Assembly (NCBI RefSeq): GCF_013366925.1
Contig: NZ_JAALDK010000002.1
Location: 1,116,001 to 1,180,000, forward strand
Direction of reading: 5' to 3'
Length of the DNA stretch: 64,000 nt
Source of the DNA: Paraburkholderia youngii
GTDB lineage: Bacteria > Pseudomonadota > Gammaproteobacteria > Burkholderiales > Burkholderiaceae
Shown: positions 36,424 to 45,973 of the stretch, piece by piece
Position numbering within the stretch: position 1 is the stretch's first letter
How the letters are laid out: each line of letters opens with the position of its first letter
Notes under the pieces: generated by a model
What the model was told of the DNA's origin: nothing
The model's input: the letters and a program-made list of their open reading frames with translations, nothing else
Databases searched by the model: none
Translations under genes and position numbers: made by a program

Positions 36424-37449
36424 ATGACGTCCAGGCCGCCAGTTCCGCCCCGCATGTCCGATGTTGCCGAACGTGCGGGCGTCTCGAAGATGACCGTGTC
36501 GCGCGTGCTCGCGGGCCGCAACGTGTCGCAAGCGACCCGCGAACGCGTGCAAAAGGTCATCGACGAACTCGGTTACGTCGCCGATGCGGCGGCGGGCGCG
36601 CTGTCGTCGGGACGCTCGGAGTTCGTCGCGGTGCTGGTGCCGTCGCTGTCCAGCTCGAACTTCTCCGACACCGTGCGCGGCCTGAATGCCGCACTGAATC
36701 CGCATGGTCTGCAACTGCTGCTCGGCGATACGGACTACCTGCTGGAACAGGAAGAACTGCTGGTGCGCTCGATGCTGCGCCACCAGCCGCGCTGCGTCGC
36801 TTTGACGGGCGGCCGGCACACCGACGCGACGCGCATGCTGTTGCAGCGCGCCGGTATCCCGGTCGTCGAAATGTGGGATTTGCCCAGCGATCCGATCGAT
36901 ACGGTCGTCGGCTTTTCGAACTCGGCGGCGGCGCGCGCGATGGTCCGCCATCTGCACGAGCGCGGTTATCGCCGGATCGGCTTTATCGCGGGCGCCAGCG
37001 AGCGCGACCGGCGCGGGCACGACCGGATGCGCGGCTACGTCGCCGAAGTCAAGGCGCTGGGACTCGGCGAGCCGCGCGTGATCCGGCTTGGCGATTCGCC
37101 GATCACGATGAGCCACGGCGCGCCGGCGATCAGCGCGTTGCTGGACACGTGGCCCGATACCGAGGCCGTGATGTGCGTGAGCGACATGTCGGCGTTCGGC
37201 GCGATCATGGAGTGCCATCGGCGCGGGCTGTCGGTGCCGGGCGACATCGCGGTTGCCGGTTTCGGCAACTTCGAGGTGTCGTGGTGCTGTCAGCCGACCA
37301 TCACGACGGTATCGGTCGATGCGTACGGCATCGGCCTGCGCGCCGGCGAGACGCTGCTCGCGGCGCTCGCTGACCGCGAAGCCGGCGGCGTGCATCGCAG
37401 GAAAGCGGTGAAGATCGATTTCGCGGTGATTGCGCGCGATAGCGCGTAA
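36424..37449 (+). CDS. LacI-family regulator, GntR(gluconate repressor)-like
   Basis: A 341-aa repressor. HTH reads MSDVAERAGVSKMTVSRVLAG; the recognition segment KMTVSR equals that of E. coli GntR, whose operator is ATGTTACCGGTAACAT. The next promoter (37568-37583) carries a near-identical site. Effector domain: FVAVLVPSLSSSNFSDTVRGL, AGIPVVEMWDLPSDPIDTVVGF, GDIAVAGFGNFE, all GntR-like. The effector is probably an aldonate such as xylonate. The start at 36424 is placed by homology; an in-frame ATG at 36346 would add 26 non-conserved residues. Confidence 0.88.
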   Translation: MTSRPPVPPRMSDVAERAGVSKMTVSRVLAGRNVSQATRERVQKVIDELGYVADAAAGALSSGRSEFVAVLVPSLSSSNFSDTVRGLNAALNPHGLQLLLGDTDYLLEQEELLVRSMLRHQPRCVALTGGRHTDATRMLLQRAGIPVVEMWDLPSDPIDTVVGFSNSAAARAMVRHLHERGYRRIGFIAGASERDRRGHDRMRGYVAEVKALGLGEPRVIRLGDSPITMSHGAPAISALLDTWPDTEAVMCVSDMSAFGAIMECHRRGLSVPGDIAVAGFGNFEVSWCCQPTITTVSVDAYGIGLRAGETLLAALADREAGGVHRRKAVKIDFAVIARDSA

Positions 37450-37567
37450 TGGGCGCGTCGCTGAATTCGCAAGCCGCGAACGCGTCGAACTACCCCTTAA
37501 TCAGACAGATCAGGGATATCCCTTGGTTGTCCGGACGGTAGGCCGGGCGTAACATCCACAGCCAGAA

Positions 37568-37583
37568 ATGTTACCGGTAACTT
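37568..37583. promoter_or_regulatory. GntR-type operator of the MFS-dehydratase operon
   Basis: ATGTTACCGGTAACTT, with the perfect core GTTACCGGTAAC at 37570-37581. It matches 14 of 16 bases of the classical E. coli GntR site and lies 46 bases before the MFS start codon. Confidence 0.75.
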
Positions 37584-37629
37584 TGCCGGCAACGGCATTT
37601 GCCAACAAAACACGCTGATGGAGAAACGA

Positions 37630-39036
37630 ATGACCGCTGTACCGTCCGCCATCGCCGCGCCCAGCGCGCGCGTCGACGAGTTCGAGGAAAGGACCTATCG
37701 CAAGGTCGTACGCCGGCTGCTGCCGATACTGTTGCTGTGCTATGTGGTTGCGTATCTGGATCGCGTGAACGTCGGCTTCGCGAAGCTGCAGATGCTCGAC
37801 GATCTCGGCCTGTCCGACACGATGTACGCGATCGGCGCGAGCGTGTTTTTTTGGGGCTATTTCATCTTCGAAGTGCCCAGCAACGTGTTTCTGCATCGCT
37901 ACGGCGCGCGTTTCTGGATCGCGCGCATCATGTTCACGTGGGGGCTCGTGTCGATGGCGCTCGCGTTCGTCGCGCCGCTCGCGCAGATCGCGCACGTCGA
38001 AACCGCGACGATGTTCTACATCCTGCGCTTCCTGCTCGGGCTCTGCGAGGCCGGCTTCTTCCCCGGCGTGATTCTGTATCTGAACTTCTGGTTTCCCGCG
38101 CAGCGCCAAAGCCGCGTGATGTCCGGCTTTCTGATCGCGATGCCGGTCAGTCTGATGCTCGGCGGGGTCGTGTCGGGCTGGCTGATGGAACATACGGCGG
38201 GCCTGCTCGGCTATCAGGGCTGGCAATGGATGCTGCTGATCGAGGGCGTGCCGTCGCTGCTGACCGCGTTCGTCGTGTACTTTTCGCTCGACGACGGCAT
38301 CGACCGCGCCCGCTGGCTCACGCCGCAGGAAAAGAGCCTGCTCGCGGCGAATCTGCAGCGCGAAAGCGCGCACAAGACCGCGCGCTTCGGCTCGGCGGTG
38401 CGCGATCCGCGCGTCTGGCTGCTGGTCGCGATCTTGCTCACGTTCAATACCGGCTTCTACGGCCTCGCGTTCTGGCTGCCGTCGATCATCAAGGCGACCG
38501 GCGTACAGGACCCGCTGCATATCGGCCTGTTGACCGCGATCCCGTACGGCGTGGCGATCGTCGCGACGCTCGCGAACGCCGCGCATTCGAAGAAGACCGG
38601 TGAGCGGCGCCTGCATGCGGCGATTCCGGCGCTGATCGGCGGAGTCGGTCTGATCATGAGCGCGGCTTTGGCGCATCATGTGGTGTGGGCGATCACGTTT
38701 CTGACGATCGCCACCGCTGGCATCCTCGCGTTGATGCCGATTTACTGGACGTTCCCGGGGCAGTTGCTGTCGGGCGCCGCGGCGGCGGCCGGCATCGCGA
38801 TGATCAACGCGATCGGCAATCTGTCCGGATTTACCGGTTCGATGATCACCGCCGTGGCCAAAAACCTGACCGGCGACATCAACAACGGCACCTACGCACT
38901 CGGTGCGTGTCTGCTGGTCAGCTGCGTGCTGATCCTGCTCGTGCCGCGCACGATGCTGACGCGGGCCACGTCGAATGAAGACAGCGCGCCTGGCCGCGAG
39001 ACGGCGCGGGCACGGAAACACGCAGAGCACGCATAA
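37630..39036 (+). CDS. MFS transporter, ACS family (aldonate/organic anion type)
   Basis: A 468-aa permease. Visible hallmarks of the anion:cation symporter family are YVVAYLDRVNVGFAKLQM in helix 1, FEVPSNVFLHRYGARFWIARIM, and LCEAGFFPGVILYLNFWFP. Members carry hexuronates, aldonates, phthalate and similar anions. Its place ahead of the aldonate dehydratase suggests uptake of xylonate or a related acid. The ATG at 37630 was preferred (GGAGA 7 bases before) over one at 37618. Confidence 0.88.
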   Translation: MTAVPSAIAAPSARVDEFEERTYRKVVRRLLPILLLCYVVAYLDRVNVGFAKLQMLDDLGLSDTMYAIGASVFFWGYFIFEVPSNVFLHRYGARFWIARIMFTWGLVSMALAFVAPLAQIAHVETATMFYILRFLLGLCEAGFFPGVILYLNFWFPAQRQSRVMSGFLIAMPVSLMLGGVVSGWLMEHTAGLLGYQGWQWMLLIEGVPSLLTAFVVYFSLDDGIDRARWLTPQEKSLLAANLQRESAHKTARFGSAVRDPRVWLLVAILLTFNTGFYGLAFWLPSIIKATGVQDPLHIGLLTAIPYGVAIVATLANAAHSKKTGERRLHAAIPALIGGVGLIMSAALAHHVVWAITFLTIATAGILALMPIYWTFPGQLLSGAAAAAGIAMINAIGNLSGFTGSMITAVAKNLTGDINNGTYALGACLLVSCVLILLVPRTMLTRATSNEDSAPGRETARARKHAEHA

Positions 39037-39078
39037 GCGCGTATCAGCAACCCTCACCCAGACAGAGAGACACGCATC

Positions 39079-40863
39079 ATGTCAGCATCCACCCCGCGCC
39101 GGCTGCGCAGCCAGGAATGGTTCGACGATCCCTCGCATGCGGATATGACGGCACTGTACGTCGAGCGATTCATGAACTACGGTCTGACGCGCGAAGAGCT
39201 GCAGTCGGGCCGGCCGATCATCGGCATTGCACAGACGGGTAGCGATCTCGCGCCGTGCAACCGCCATCACATCGAACTGGCGGCGCGCACGAAGGCCGGC
39301 ATTCGCGACGCGGGCGGCATTCCGATGGAGTTTCCGGTGCATCCGCTCGCCGAGCAAAGCCGCCGGCCGACCGCCGCGCTGGACCGCAATCTCGCGTATC
39401 TGGGCCTCGTCGAAATCCTGCACGGCTTTCCGCTCGACGGCGTCGTGCTGACCACCGGCTGCGACAAGACCACGCCCGCGTGCCTGATGGCCGCGGCCAC
39501 CGTCGACATGCCGGCGATCGTGCTGTCCGGCGGCCCGATGCTCGACGGCTGGCACGACGGCAAGCGCGTCGGCTCGGGCACCGTGATCTGGCATGCGCGC
39601 AATCTGCTCGCGGCCGGCGAGATCGACTACGAAGGCTTCATGGAGCTGACCACCGCATCGTCGCCGTCGATCGGTCACTGCAACACGATGGGCACCGCGC
39701 TGTCGATGAATAGCCTCGCCGAAGCGCTCGGCATGTCGCTGCCCGGCTGCGCGAGCATTCCGGCCGCATATCGCGAGCGCGGCCAGATGGCCTACGCGAC
39801 CGGCAAGCGCATCGTCGATCTGGTGCGCGAGGACGTGCGGCCGTCGAAGATCATGACGAAAGAAGCGTTCGAAAACGCGATCGTGGTCGCATCGGCGCTC
39901 GGCGCGTCGACCAACTGCCCGCCGCATCTGATCGCGATCGCGCGGCACATGGGCGTCGAGCTGAGTCTCGACGACTGGCAGCGCGTCGGCGAGCAGGTGC
40001 CGCTGATCGTCAACTGCATGCCCGCGGGCGAATATCTCGGCGAGAGCTTCCATCGCGCGGGCGGCGTGCCGGCGGTGATGCGCGAGCTCGCGAAGGGCGG
40101 CCTCGTGCACGAGGAATGTCTGACGGTGTCGGGCCGCACGATGGGCGAAATCGCGGCCGCCGCGCCCGCACCGGACCGCGAGGTCATCAAGACGACCGAG
40201 GAACCGCTGAAGCACGGCGCGGGCTTCATGGTGCTGTCGGGCAACTTCTTCGACAGCGCGATCATGAAGATGTCGGTGGTCGGCGATGCGTTCCGCAAGA
40301 CCTATCTGAGCGAGCCGGGCGCGGAGAACACCTTCGAAGCACGCGCGATCGTGTTCGACGGCCCCGAGGACTATCACGCGCGCATCAACGACCCGGCCCT
40401 CGAAATCGACGAGCATTGCATTCTCGTGATTCGCGGCACCGGCACGGTCGGCTATCCGGGCAGCGCCGAGGTCGTCAACATGGCGCCGCCGGCGGCGCTC
40501 GTGCGCCAGGGCATCACGTCGCTGCCCACACTGGGCGACGGCCGTCAGAGCGGCACGTCCGCGAGCCCGTCGATTCTGAACATGTCGCCGGAAGCGGCGG
40601 TGGGCGGCGGCCTTGCGCTGCTGCGCACGAACGACCGCATCCGTGTCGATCTGAATTCGCGCAGCGTGAACGTACTGGTCGACGAAGCCGAACTCGCGCG
40701 ACGCCGTGAAACCGTGAAGTTCGAGATTCCGGCCGCCCAAACGCCGTGGCAGGAGCTGTACCGCAAGACGGTCGGCCAGCTTTCGACCGGCGGCTGTCTG
40801 GAACCGGCGACGCTTTATCTGAAGGTGATTGCCGAGCGCGGCAATCCACGGCATTCGCATTGA
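39079..40863 (+). CDS. IlvD/Edd family dehydratase, probable D-xylonate/L-arabinonate dehydratase
   Basis: A 594-aa Fe-S dehydratase. Cluster-binding cysteines are in TGCDKTTPAC and GHCNTMGTA, with a further conserved Cys in CMPAGEYLG; IRGTGTVGYPGSAEVVNM and GRQSGTSASPSILNMSPEAA match the sugar-acid branch of the family (XylD/AraC-type). It removes water from the aldonate to give 2-keto-3-deoxy-pentonate, step 3. AGAGAGACAC precedes the ATG. It follows the MFS gene by 42 bases. Confidence 0.9.
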   Translation: MSASTPRRLRSQEWFDDPSHADMTALYVERFMNYGLTREELQSGRPIIGIAQTGSDLAPCNRHHIELAARTKAGIRDAGGIPMEFPVHPLAEQSRRPTAALDRNLAYLGLVEILHGFPLDGVVLTTGCDKTTPACLMAAATVDMPAIVLSGGPMLDGWHDGKRVGSGTVIWHARNLLAAGEIDYEGFMELTTASSPSIGHCNTMGTALSMNSLAEALGMSLPGCASIPAAYRERGQMAYATGKRIVDLVREDVRPSKIMTKEAFENAIVVASALGASTNCPPHLIAIARHMGVELSLDDWQRVGEQVPLIVNCMPAGEYLGESFHRAGGVPAVMRELAKGGLVHEECLTVSGRTMGEIAAAAPAPDREVIKTTEEPLKHGAGFMVLSGNFFDSAIMKMSVVGDAFRKTYLSEPGAENTFEARAIVFDGPEDYHARINDPALEIDEHCILVIRGTGTVGYPGSAEVVNMAPPAALVRQGITSLPTLGDGRQSGTSASPSILNMSPEAAVGGGLALLRTNDRIRVDLNSRSVNVLVDEAELARRRETVKFEIPAAQTPWQELYRKTVGQLSTGGCLEPATLYLKVIAERGNPRHSH

Positions 40864-40947
40864 CCTGCAGGTGACAAGGCCGGACTTCGCACGCAAAGCG
40901 ACGCCCGGCCTTGCCCGTTTCTCCACTTATTCGAAAGAGCCCATCCC

Positions 40948-42135
40948 ATGTCCGCAACTTCCTCCTCCAGCTTTCTTCCCGGCGATCTGAACGACGCGCT
41001 GCTGATCGGCCGCGTGTGGCGCAAGACCGAGCAGCATGAAGGACCGTGCGTGGTCGTCGTGCGCGGCGGCGAGGTGTTCGACATCACCGCGAGCGTGCCG
41101 ACCACCGCCGATCTATTCGAACGCGACGATGCCGCGCAATTTGCGCGCAGCGCGCCGGGCGCGCCGCTCGGGCCGGTCGCGCAACTGATCGACGCAAACC
41201 TGCCGGGCGCGAGCACCCCCGCCGTGCGCCTGCTCGCGCCGTGCGACGTGCAGGCGATCAAGGCCTGCGGCGTCACGTTCGCGGTGAGCCTGATCGAGCG
41301 CGTGATCGAGGAGCAGGCCGGCGGCGATCCGGCGAAGGCGAAGGAAGTGCGCGAGACGATCGCATCGACGATCGGCACCGATCTGTCGAAGATCAAGCCG
41401 GGCTCGGAGGCCGCGATGAAGCTGAAGGCCGAGCTCGAGCGTCGCGATGCGTGGTCGCAATACATGGAAGTCGGCATCGGTCCGGACGCCGAAGTATTTT
41501 CGAAATCGCAGCCGATGTCGGCGGTCGGCTTCGGCGCGGACGTCGGTCTGCTCGCCGCGTCGGTGTGGAACAACCCGGAGCCGGAGATCGTGCTCGCGGT
41601 GAATAGCCGCGGCAACATCGTCGGCGCGACGCTGGGCAACGACGTGAACCTGCGCGACATCGAAGGGCGCTCGGCGCTGTTGCTCGGCAAGTGCAAGGAC
41701 AACAACGGCTCGTGCGCGATCGGCCCTTTCGTGCGGCTGTTCGACGACACCTTCTCGCTCGACTCGGTGCGCAGCGCGAGCGTGTCGCTGCGCGTCGAAG
41801 GCACCGACGACGAGTTCGTGCTCGACGGCGTGAGCCATATGAGCGAGATCAGCCGCGACCCGGCCGACCTCGTCGCGCAGACCTGCGGCCGTCACCATCA
41901 GTATCCGGACGGCTTTATGCTGTTCCTCGGCACGATGTTCTCGCCGATCAAGGACCGCGACGCGCCCGGCGCCGGGTTCACGCATCACCGCGGCGACCGC
42001 GTGACGATTTCGACGCCGCAGCTCGGCGCGCTGACCAACACGGTGCGCCTGTCCACCGAAATCGAACCGTGGACGTTCGGCGTGCGCGCGCTTTATCGCA
42101 ACCTCGCGGCTCGTGGCCTGCTGGTTGCTGAATAA
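40948..42135 (+). CDS. FAH-family 2-keto-3-deoxy-pentonate dehydratase
   Basis: A 395-aa protein of the fumarylacetoacetate hydrolase fold. The long helical insert IKACGVTFAVSLIERVIEEQAGGDPAKAKE, the metal region PEPEIVLAVNSRGNIVGATLGNDVNLRDIEG and the tail are those of XylX-type KDX/KDA dehydratases, which turn 2-keto-3-deoxy-pentonate into 2-oxoglutarate semialdehyde (step 4). A metal-dependent cytoplasmic enzyme. Together with the flanking dehydratase and aldehyde dehydrogenase it makes the Weimberg assignment firm. Confidence 0.88.
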   Translation: MSATSSSSFLPGDLNDALLIGRVWRKTEQHEGPCVVVVRGGEVFDITASVPTTADLFERDDAAQFARSAPGAPLGPVAQLIDANLPGASTPAVRLLAPCDVQAIKACGVTFAVSLIERVIEEQAGGDPAKAKEVRETIASTIGTDLSKIKPGSEAAMKLKAELERRDAWSQYMEVGIGPDAEVFSKSQPMSAVGFGADVGLLAASVWNNPEPEIVLAVNSRGNIVGATLGNDVNLRDIEGRSALLLGKCKDNNGSCAIGPFVRLFDDTFSLDSVRSASVSLRVEGTDDEFVLDGVSHMSEISRDPADLVAQTCGRHHQYPDGFMLFLGTMFSPIKDRDAPGAGFTHHRGDRVTISTPQLGALTNTVRLSTEIEPWTFGVRALYRNLAARGLLVAE

Positions 42136-42174
42136 CTGGATTGTCGCTGCAATTTTCGAAAGGAGAATCAGGAC

Positions 42175-43617
42175 ATGAGTCAATTTGCAAACTACATCGA
42201 CGGACAGTGGGTCGACGGCGCGAGCGTATCGCGTAACGTCAATCCGTCGAATCTCGACGACGTGATCGGCGAATTCGCGCAAGCCGACGCCGAGCAGACG
42301 CACCGCGCGATCAGCGCCGCGCGCAAGGCTTTCGCGACGTGGTCGCTGTCCACGCCGCAGCAGCGCTTCGACGTGCTCGACCAGGCGGGCAGCGCGATCC
42401 TCGCGCGCAAGGCAGAGCTCGGCAAGCTGCTCGCGCGTGAAGAGGGCAAGACGCTGCCCGAGGCGATCGGAGAAGTGGGCCGAGCCGGCCAGATCTTCAA
42501 GTTTTTCGCGGGCGAAGCGCTGCGCGTCGGCGGCGAAATCGTGCCGTCGGTGCGGCCGGGCATGACGGTCGAAATGACGCGCGAACCGGTTGGCGTGGTC
42601 GGCCTGATTACGCCATGGAACTTTCCGATCGCGATTCCGGCGTGGAAGATCGCGCCGGCGCTCGCGTACGGCAATACGGTCGTCATCAAGCCGGCCGATC
42701 TGGTGCCGGGCAGCACGTGGGAGCTGGTCAAGATCATCGCCGAGGCTGGCGCGCCGGCGGGCGTGATCAACCTCGTGATGGGCCGCGGCTCGGTGGTCGG
42801 CGAGGCGCTGGTGTCGTCGCCGCACGTGGATGCGATCAGCTTTACCGGTTCCGTCTCGACGGGACGCGCGATCGGCGCGAAGTGCTTCGAGTCGGGCAAG
42901 AAATTCCAGCTCGAAATGGGCGGCAAGAATCCGATGGTCGTGCTCGACGACGCCGATCTCGATGTCGCGGTCGAAGCCTGCATCAACGGCGCGTTCTACT
43001 CGACGGGCCAGCGTTGCACGGCATCGAGCCGGCTGATCGTCACCGCGGGGATCTACGACCGCTTCATCGACGGGATGAAGGCGCGCATGCGCGCGCTGAA
43101 GGTCGGCGATGCGCTCGCGGACGGCACGCAGATCGGCCCAGTCGTCGACGACAAGCAACTGGAGCAGGACGAGCGCTATCTGGCGATCGCGCGCGAAGAG
43201 GGTGGCACGGTGTTCGGCGGCGAGCGCGTCCAAGGCGTGACGCCGGGCAACTTCCTCGCGCCGGCGCTGGTCACGGAGACGACCTCGGCGATGCGCATCA
43301 ACCGCGAAGAGGTGTTCGGGCCGGTCGCGTCGGTGATCAAGGTCAAGGACTACCAGGAAGCGCTCGCGGTCGCTAACGACACCGAGTTCGGTCTGTCGGC
43401 CGGCATCTGCACGACGTCGCTGAAGTACGCGAGTCATTTCCGCCGCCATGTGCAGGCGGGCATGGTGATGGTCAACACCGCGACGGCGGGGGTCGATTAT
43501 CACGTGCCGTTCGGCGGCAGGAAGGGATCGAGCTATGGTCCGCGCGAGCAGGGCGCGTACGCCCGCGAGTTCTATACGTCGGTGAAGACCGCGTATATCA
43601 ATCCGGGCGCGGTCTGA
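42175..43617 (+). CDS. 2-oxoglutarate semialdehyde dehydrogenase (ALDH family)
   Basis: A 480-aa NAD(P)-dependent aldehyde dehydrogenase. General base E247 in LEMGGKNP and nucleophile C281 in TGQRCTAS are intact; TPWNFPIAIPAWKIAPAL and FGGRKGSSYGPREQG match KGSA dehydrogenases. It produces 2-oxoglutarate, the last step of the route, linking pentoses to the TCA cycle. AAAGGAG precedes the ATG. It is the last gene of the operon, which ends in a strong hairpin. Confidence 0.92.
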   Translation: MSQFANYIDGQWVDGASVSRNVNPSNLDDVIGEFAQADAEQTHRAISAARKAFATWSLSTPQQRFDVLDQAGSAILARKAELGKLLAREEGKTLPEAIGEVGRAGQIFKFFAGEALRVGGEIVPSVRPGMTVEMTREPVGVVGLITPWNFPIAIPAWKIAPALAYGNTVVIKPADLVPGSTWELVKIIAEAGAPAGVINLVMGRGSVVGEALVSSPHVDAISFTGSVSTGRAIGAKCFESGKKFQLEMGGKNPMVVLDDADLDVAVEACINGAFYSTGQRCTASSRLIVTAGIYDRFIDGMKARMRALKVGDALADGTQIGPVVDDKQLEQDERYLAIAREEGGTVFGGERVQGVTPGNFLAPALVTETTSAMRINREEVFGPVASVIKVKDYQEALAVANDTEFGLSAGICTTSLKYASHFRRHVQAGMVMVNTATAGVDYHVPFGGRKGSSYGPREQGAYAREFYTSVKTAYINPGAV

Positions 43618-43648
43618 CGCGACCCTAGCAGGGCTTCCCAAAACGGAA

Positions 43649-43686
43649 CTGGCCCGCCATCGCATTCAATCGCGATGGCGGGCCAG
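43649..43686. terminator. Strong terminator-like hairpin shared by convergent genes
   Basis: CTGGCCCGCCATCGC (43649-43663) and GCGATGGCGGGCCAG (43672-43686) form 15-bp perfect arms around an 8-base loop. On the minus strand it is followed by AGTTCCGTTTT. It lies between the rightward Weimberg operon and the leftward DUF4148 gene. Confidence 0.75.
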
Positions 43687-43770
43687 CAGGGGAAGCTGCA
43701 AGAGCGCTATGGCAAAGCGCTCCGGCAGGTACAGCTACATCAACGGCAACTTTCCAACCGGGAACGCGGC

Positions 43771-44037
43771 TTACTGCGCTGCGCGGCCCTGTTGCGACGA
43801 ACCGCTGGTCACGCCGCCGACCGCGCTGTTTTGCGCCGCGACGCGGGCTTCGGCAGCTTGAATGTTCGACGGATATTCGTTCGGGTTCGAACGCGCAGGG
43901 TTGTAGCCGGCCTTTTCGATCTGAACCAGCTCTTCACGAACTTGCGCGCGGGTCAGCGGCTGGTTCGATTGAGCGAAAACAGCAACCGGAGCAGCGAGGG
44001 TAGCGGCGATAACGACAGCTTGAACGAGCGATTTCAT
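43771..44037 (-). CDS. DUF4148 exported protein
   Basis: An 88-aa protein. The signal peptide (MKSLVQAVVIAATLAAPVAVFAQ) precedes the DUF4148 core PLTRAQVREELVQIEKAGYNPARSNPNEYPSNIQAAEARVAAQ. The family is abundant in Burkholderiaceae and has no established function; most members are small periplasmic proteins. CTGGAGG precedes the ATG. A single-gene unit ending at the shared hairpin. Confidence 0.92.
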   Translation of the reverse strand: MKSLVQAVVIAATLAAPVAVFAQSNQPLTRAQVREELVQIEKAGYNPARSNPNEYPSNIQAAEARVAAQNSAVGGVTSGSSQQGRAAQ

Positions 44038-44235
44038 TTTTACTACCTCCAGGTTTTGTCTTGTTAGGCTGCGAAACCGTTTGTTTGCAGCAGTGATGAC
44101 AGTCTAGGGGGAGTCGGAACTAGGGTAAATACCTAATTCCTGAACTCACTGTTTCCATAACTAAAACAATATTGGGGCGGCAAGGCTGTCGAGCCTCGAT
44201 TTGCGAAGCGATCGACGGTGGATCGGGCGCGTGTA

Positions 44236-45069
44236 TCAGCCGGCTGACACGGCTTGGACAAGCAGCCAGCCAGCGACGCCGATGGCTATGGCGCCGATCG
44301 CCCGTGCGACGCGCGCGCCGTCCGGCGCCATTCGCTCGGCGGTGATGGCGGCCGTCACGGCAGCCATCAAGCGCAAATCAGTCATGCCGGCGACCAGCAG
44401 GATCGCCGTCAACCCCGCGCAGCAACCGGCACAATCCACCCCGATGCGCAGCCCGTAGCGCCACGCGCTTGCCGCGTCGGCGGCGAGGCTCGGTGTTGCG
44501 CGACAGCAGGCGAGGCGGCGCGTTTTCCACGTGCTGAACTGCAATGCGCCAGCGAGCAGGACGACCACGCTGGCCGCTAACGGCACCGAACGAGCGAGAG
44601 CTAGCCACCGCAACTCGAACGCCGCGAGCGACGCACCGAGCGCAAACACCGCCACGCCGAGCGCAGTCCATACGACGGCGTACGCGCCGCTCACTAGCAC
44701 CGTCAGCAGCGCCAGTCGCCCCGCGCTCGCCCGCGCGCCGACCGCGTCGCGATAGCGCAGCAGCGTCGGCATCAACGACGGCAGCATCATCGCCGCCATC
44801 ATCACGATCCACATGCCGATGAACGATGCCGCGGTGCGGGCCCACGTGCGCCCGCAAGTCGGCATCCACAGCGTCGACATCGACCAGCCGCCGGGCATCG
44901 GCAGCGCGCCCATCGCCGACATCGACGCGTTGTGCGCCAGTGTCGCCGCGACGCTCGCGATGAACACCAACGCGCAGACGCCGACGAACACGCGCTGCGA
45001 TGAGCGCATCGCGCGCCACGTGGAGAAGTGCTGCCCGCTCATGCAGGCAGCGCGCACGAGCGGGCCCAT
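44236..45069 (-). CDS. DUF2182 integral membrane protein, Met-rich
   Basis: A 277-aa membrane protein of DUF2182, described in the family as predicted metal-binding. Its first periplasmic part and next helix are rich in Met and His: HNASMSAMGALPMPGGWSM, STLWMPTCG and MWIVMMAAMMLPSLMPTLL. Later a conserved pair CAGCC stands in GVDCAGCCAGL. The ATG at 45069 shares its A with the stop of the DUF899 gene (TGATG), so translation is coupled. A copper- or thiol-related role is inference from the residues. Confidence 0.82.
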   Translation of the reverse strand: MGPLVRAACMSGQHFSTWRAMRSSQRVFVGVCALVFIASVAATLAHNASMSAMGALPMPGGWSMSTLWMPTCGRTWARTAASFIGMWIVMMAAMMLPSLMPTLLRYRDAVGARASAGRLALLTVLVSGAYAVVWTALGVAVFALGASLAAFELRWLALARSVPLAASVVVLLAGALQFSTWKTRRLACCRATPSLAADAASAWRYGLRIGVDCAGCCAGLTAILLVAGMTDLRLMAAVTAAITAERMAPDGARVARAIGAIAIGVAGWLLVQAVSAG

Positions 45070-45830
45070 CACCGCTCGTACTCGTCGTGACGGCGCCACC
45101 AGATGCCTGTCTCGTTGCGTCCCTTCGGCGCGCGATCGAGCCACTGGTACATGCCCCACAGCGCATCGACGCCGCGCGCGTAGGTCGAATACGTGTGATA
45201 GACGACGCCGTCTTCGAGCACGAACGCGCTCATGCCGGGCCGGTCGCGCGAATAGGTGGCCGCGTCGGTGCCGCAGGTCGCCGCGAATTGCGCGACGGGT
45301 TCTGGCGCGGGACTCACGTCCATCGCGTGACTGTTGCGTGCGTAGTTGTATTCGATATCGCCGGCGCGCTGCTGTGCTTCGGTGAACGAGACATTGAAGT
45401 CGAAATTGAAATCGCCGCTTGCCGACGACGCCCATGGAAACGTCCAGCCCATGCGCCGCTTATACGCCTGCAACTTCTCGAGCGGCGCGCGCGACACCGC
45501 CATCAGCATCACGTCGTGATGCGCGAGATGCACGGCGAAGCCGCCGAAGCCGTCCGCGATCGACGAGCACGACGGGCAGCCCGCCTTGTAGTCGGGCCCG
45601 AACATGAAGTGGTAGACGAGCAGCTGCGAACGTCCGCTGAACAGCTCGGCGAGCGACGCGCTGCCTTCGTCGGTATCGAAGCGGTAGGCCTTATCGACCT
45701 TCACCCACGGCAGCGCCTGGCGTTGCCGCGCGAGCTCGTCGCCGTGTCGCGTGTGGGCTTTTTCCGCGTCGAGCAGCGCGCGTCGCGCGTCGAGCCACTG
45801 TTCGCGTGTTCCGACCGGATGCGTGGTCAT
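45069..45830 (-). CDS. DUF899 thioredoxin-like protein
   Basis: A 253-aa DUF899 protein with a thioredoxin-like fold. The redox-type motif is KAGCPSCSSIADGF (CPSC), following LLVYHFMFGPDYK; HLAHHDVMLMAVSRAP and the WTFPWASS segment are typical. The function of the family is not established. It is the first gene of a two-gene leftward unit, divergent from a regulator gene 143 bases away. Confidence 0.88.
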   Translation of the reverse strand: MTTHPVGTREQWLDARRALLDAEKAHTRHGDELARQRQALPWVKVDKAYRFDTDEGSASLAELFSGRSQLLVYHFMFGPDYKAGCPSCSSIADGFGGFAVHLAHHDVMLMAVSRAPLEKLQAYKRRMGWTFPWASSASGDFNFDFNVSFTEAQQRAGDIEYNYARNSHAMDVSPAPEPVAQFAATCGTDAATYSRDRPGMSAFVLEDGVVYHTYSTYARGVDALWGMYQWLDRAPKGRNETGIWWRRHDEYER

Positions 45831-45973
45831 TGTGGGTTCCTCCGTGGGTCGTGCCGCGCCGCGCGAGCTCTTGCCCGAAGGCGTCGGTGACGGTTGATGG
45901 TCGTGCTAGATTAGGACCGGGCGTCGATCGGATGGGAGTGACAAGTGTGGCGGGATTCGCTTGATGCATTGAC

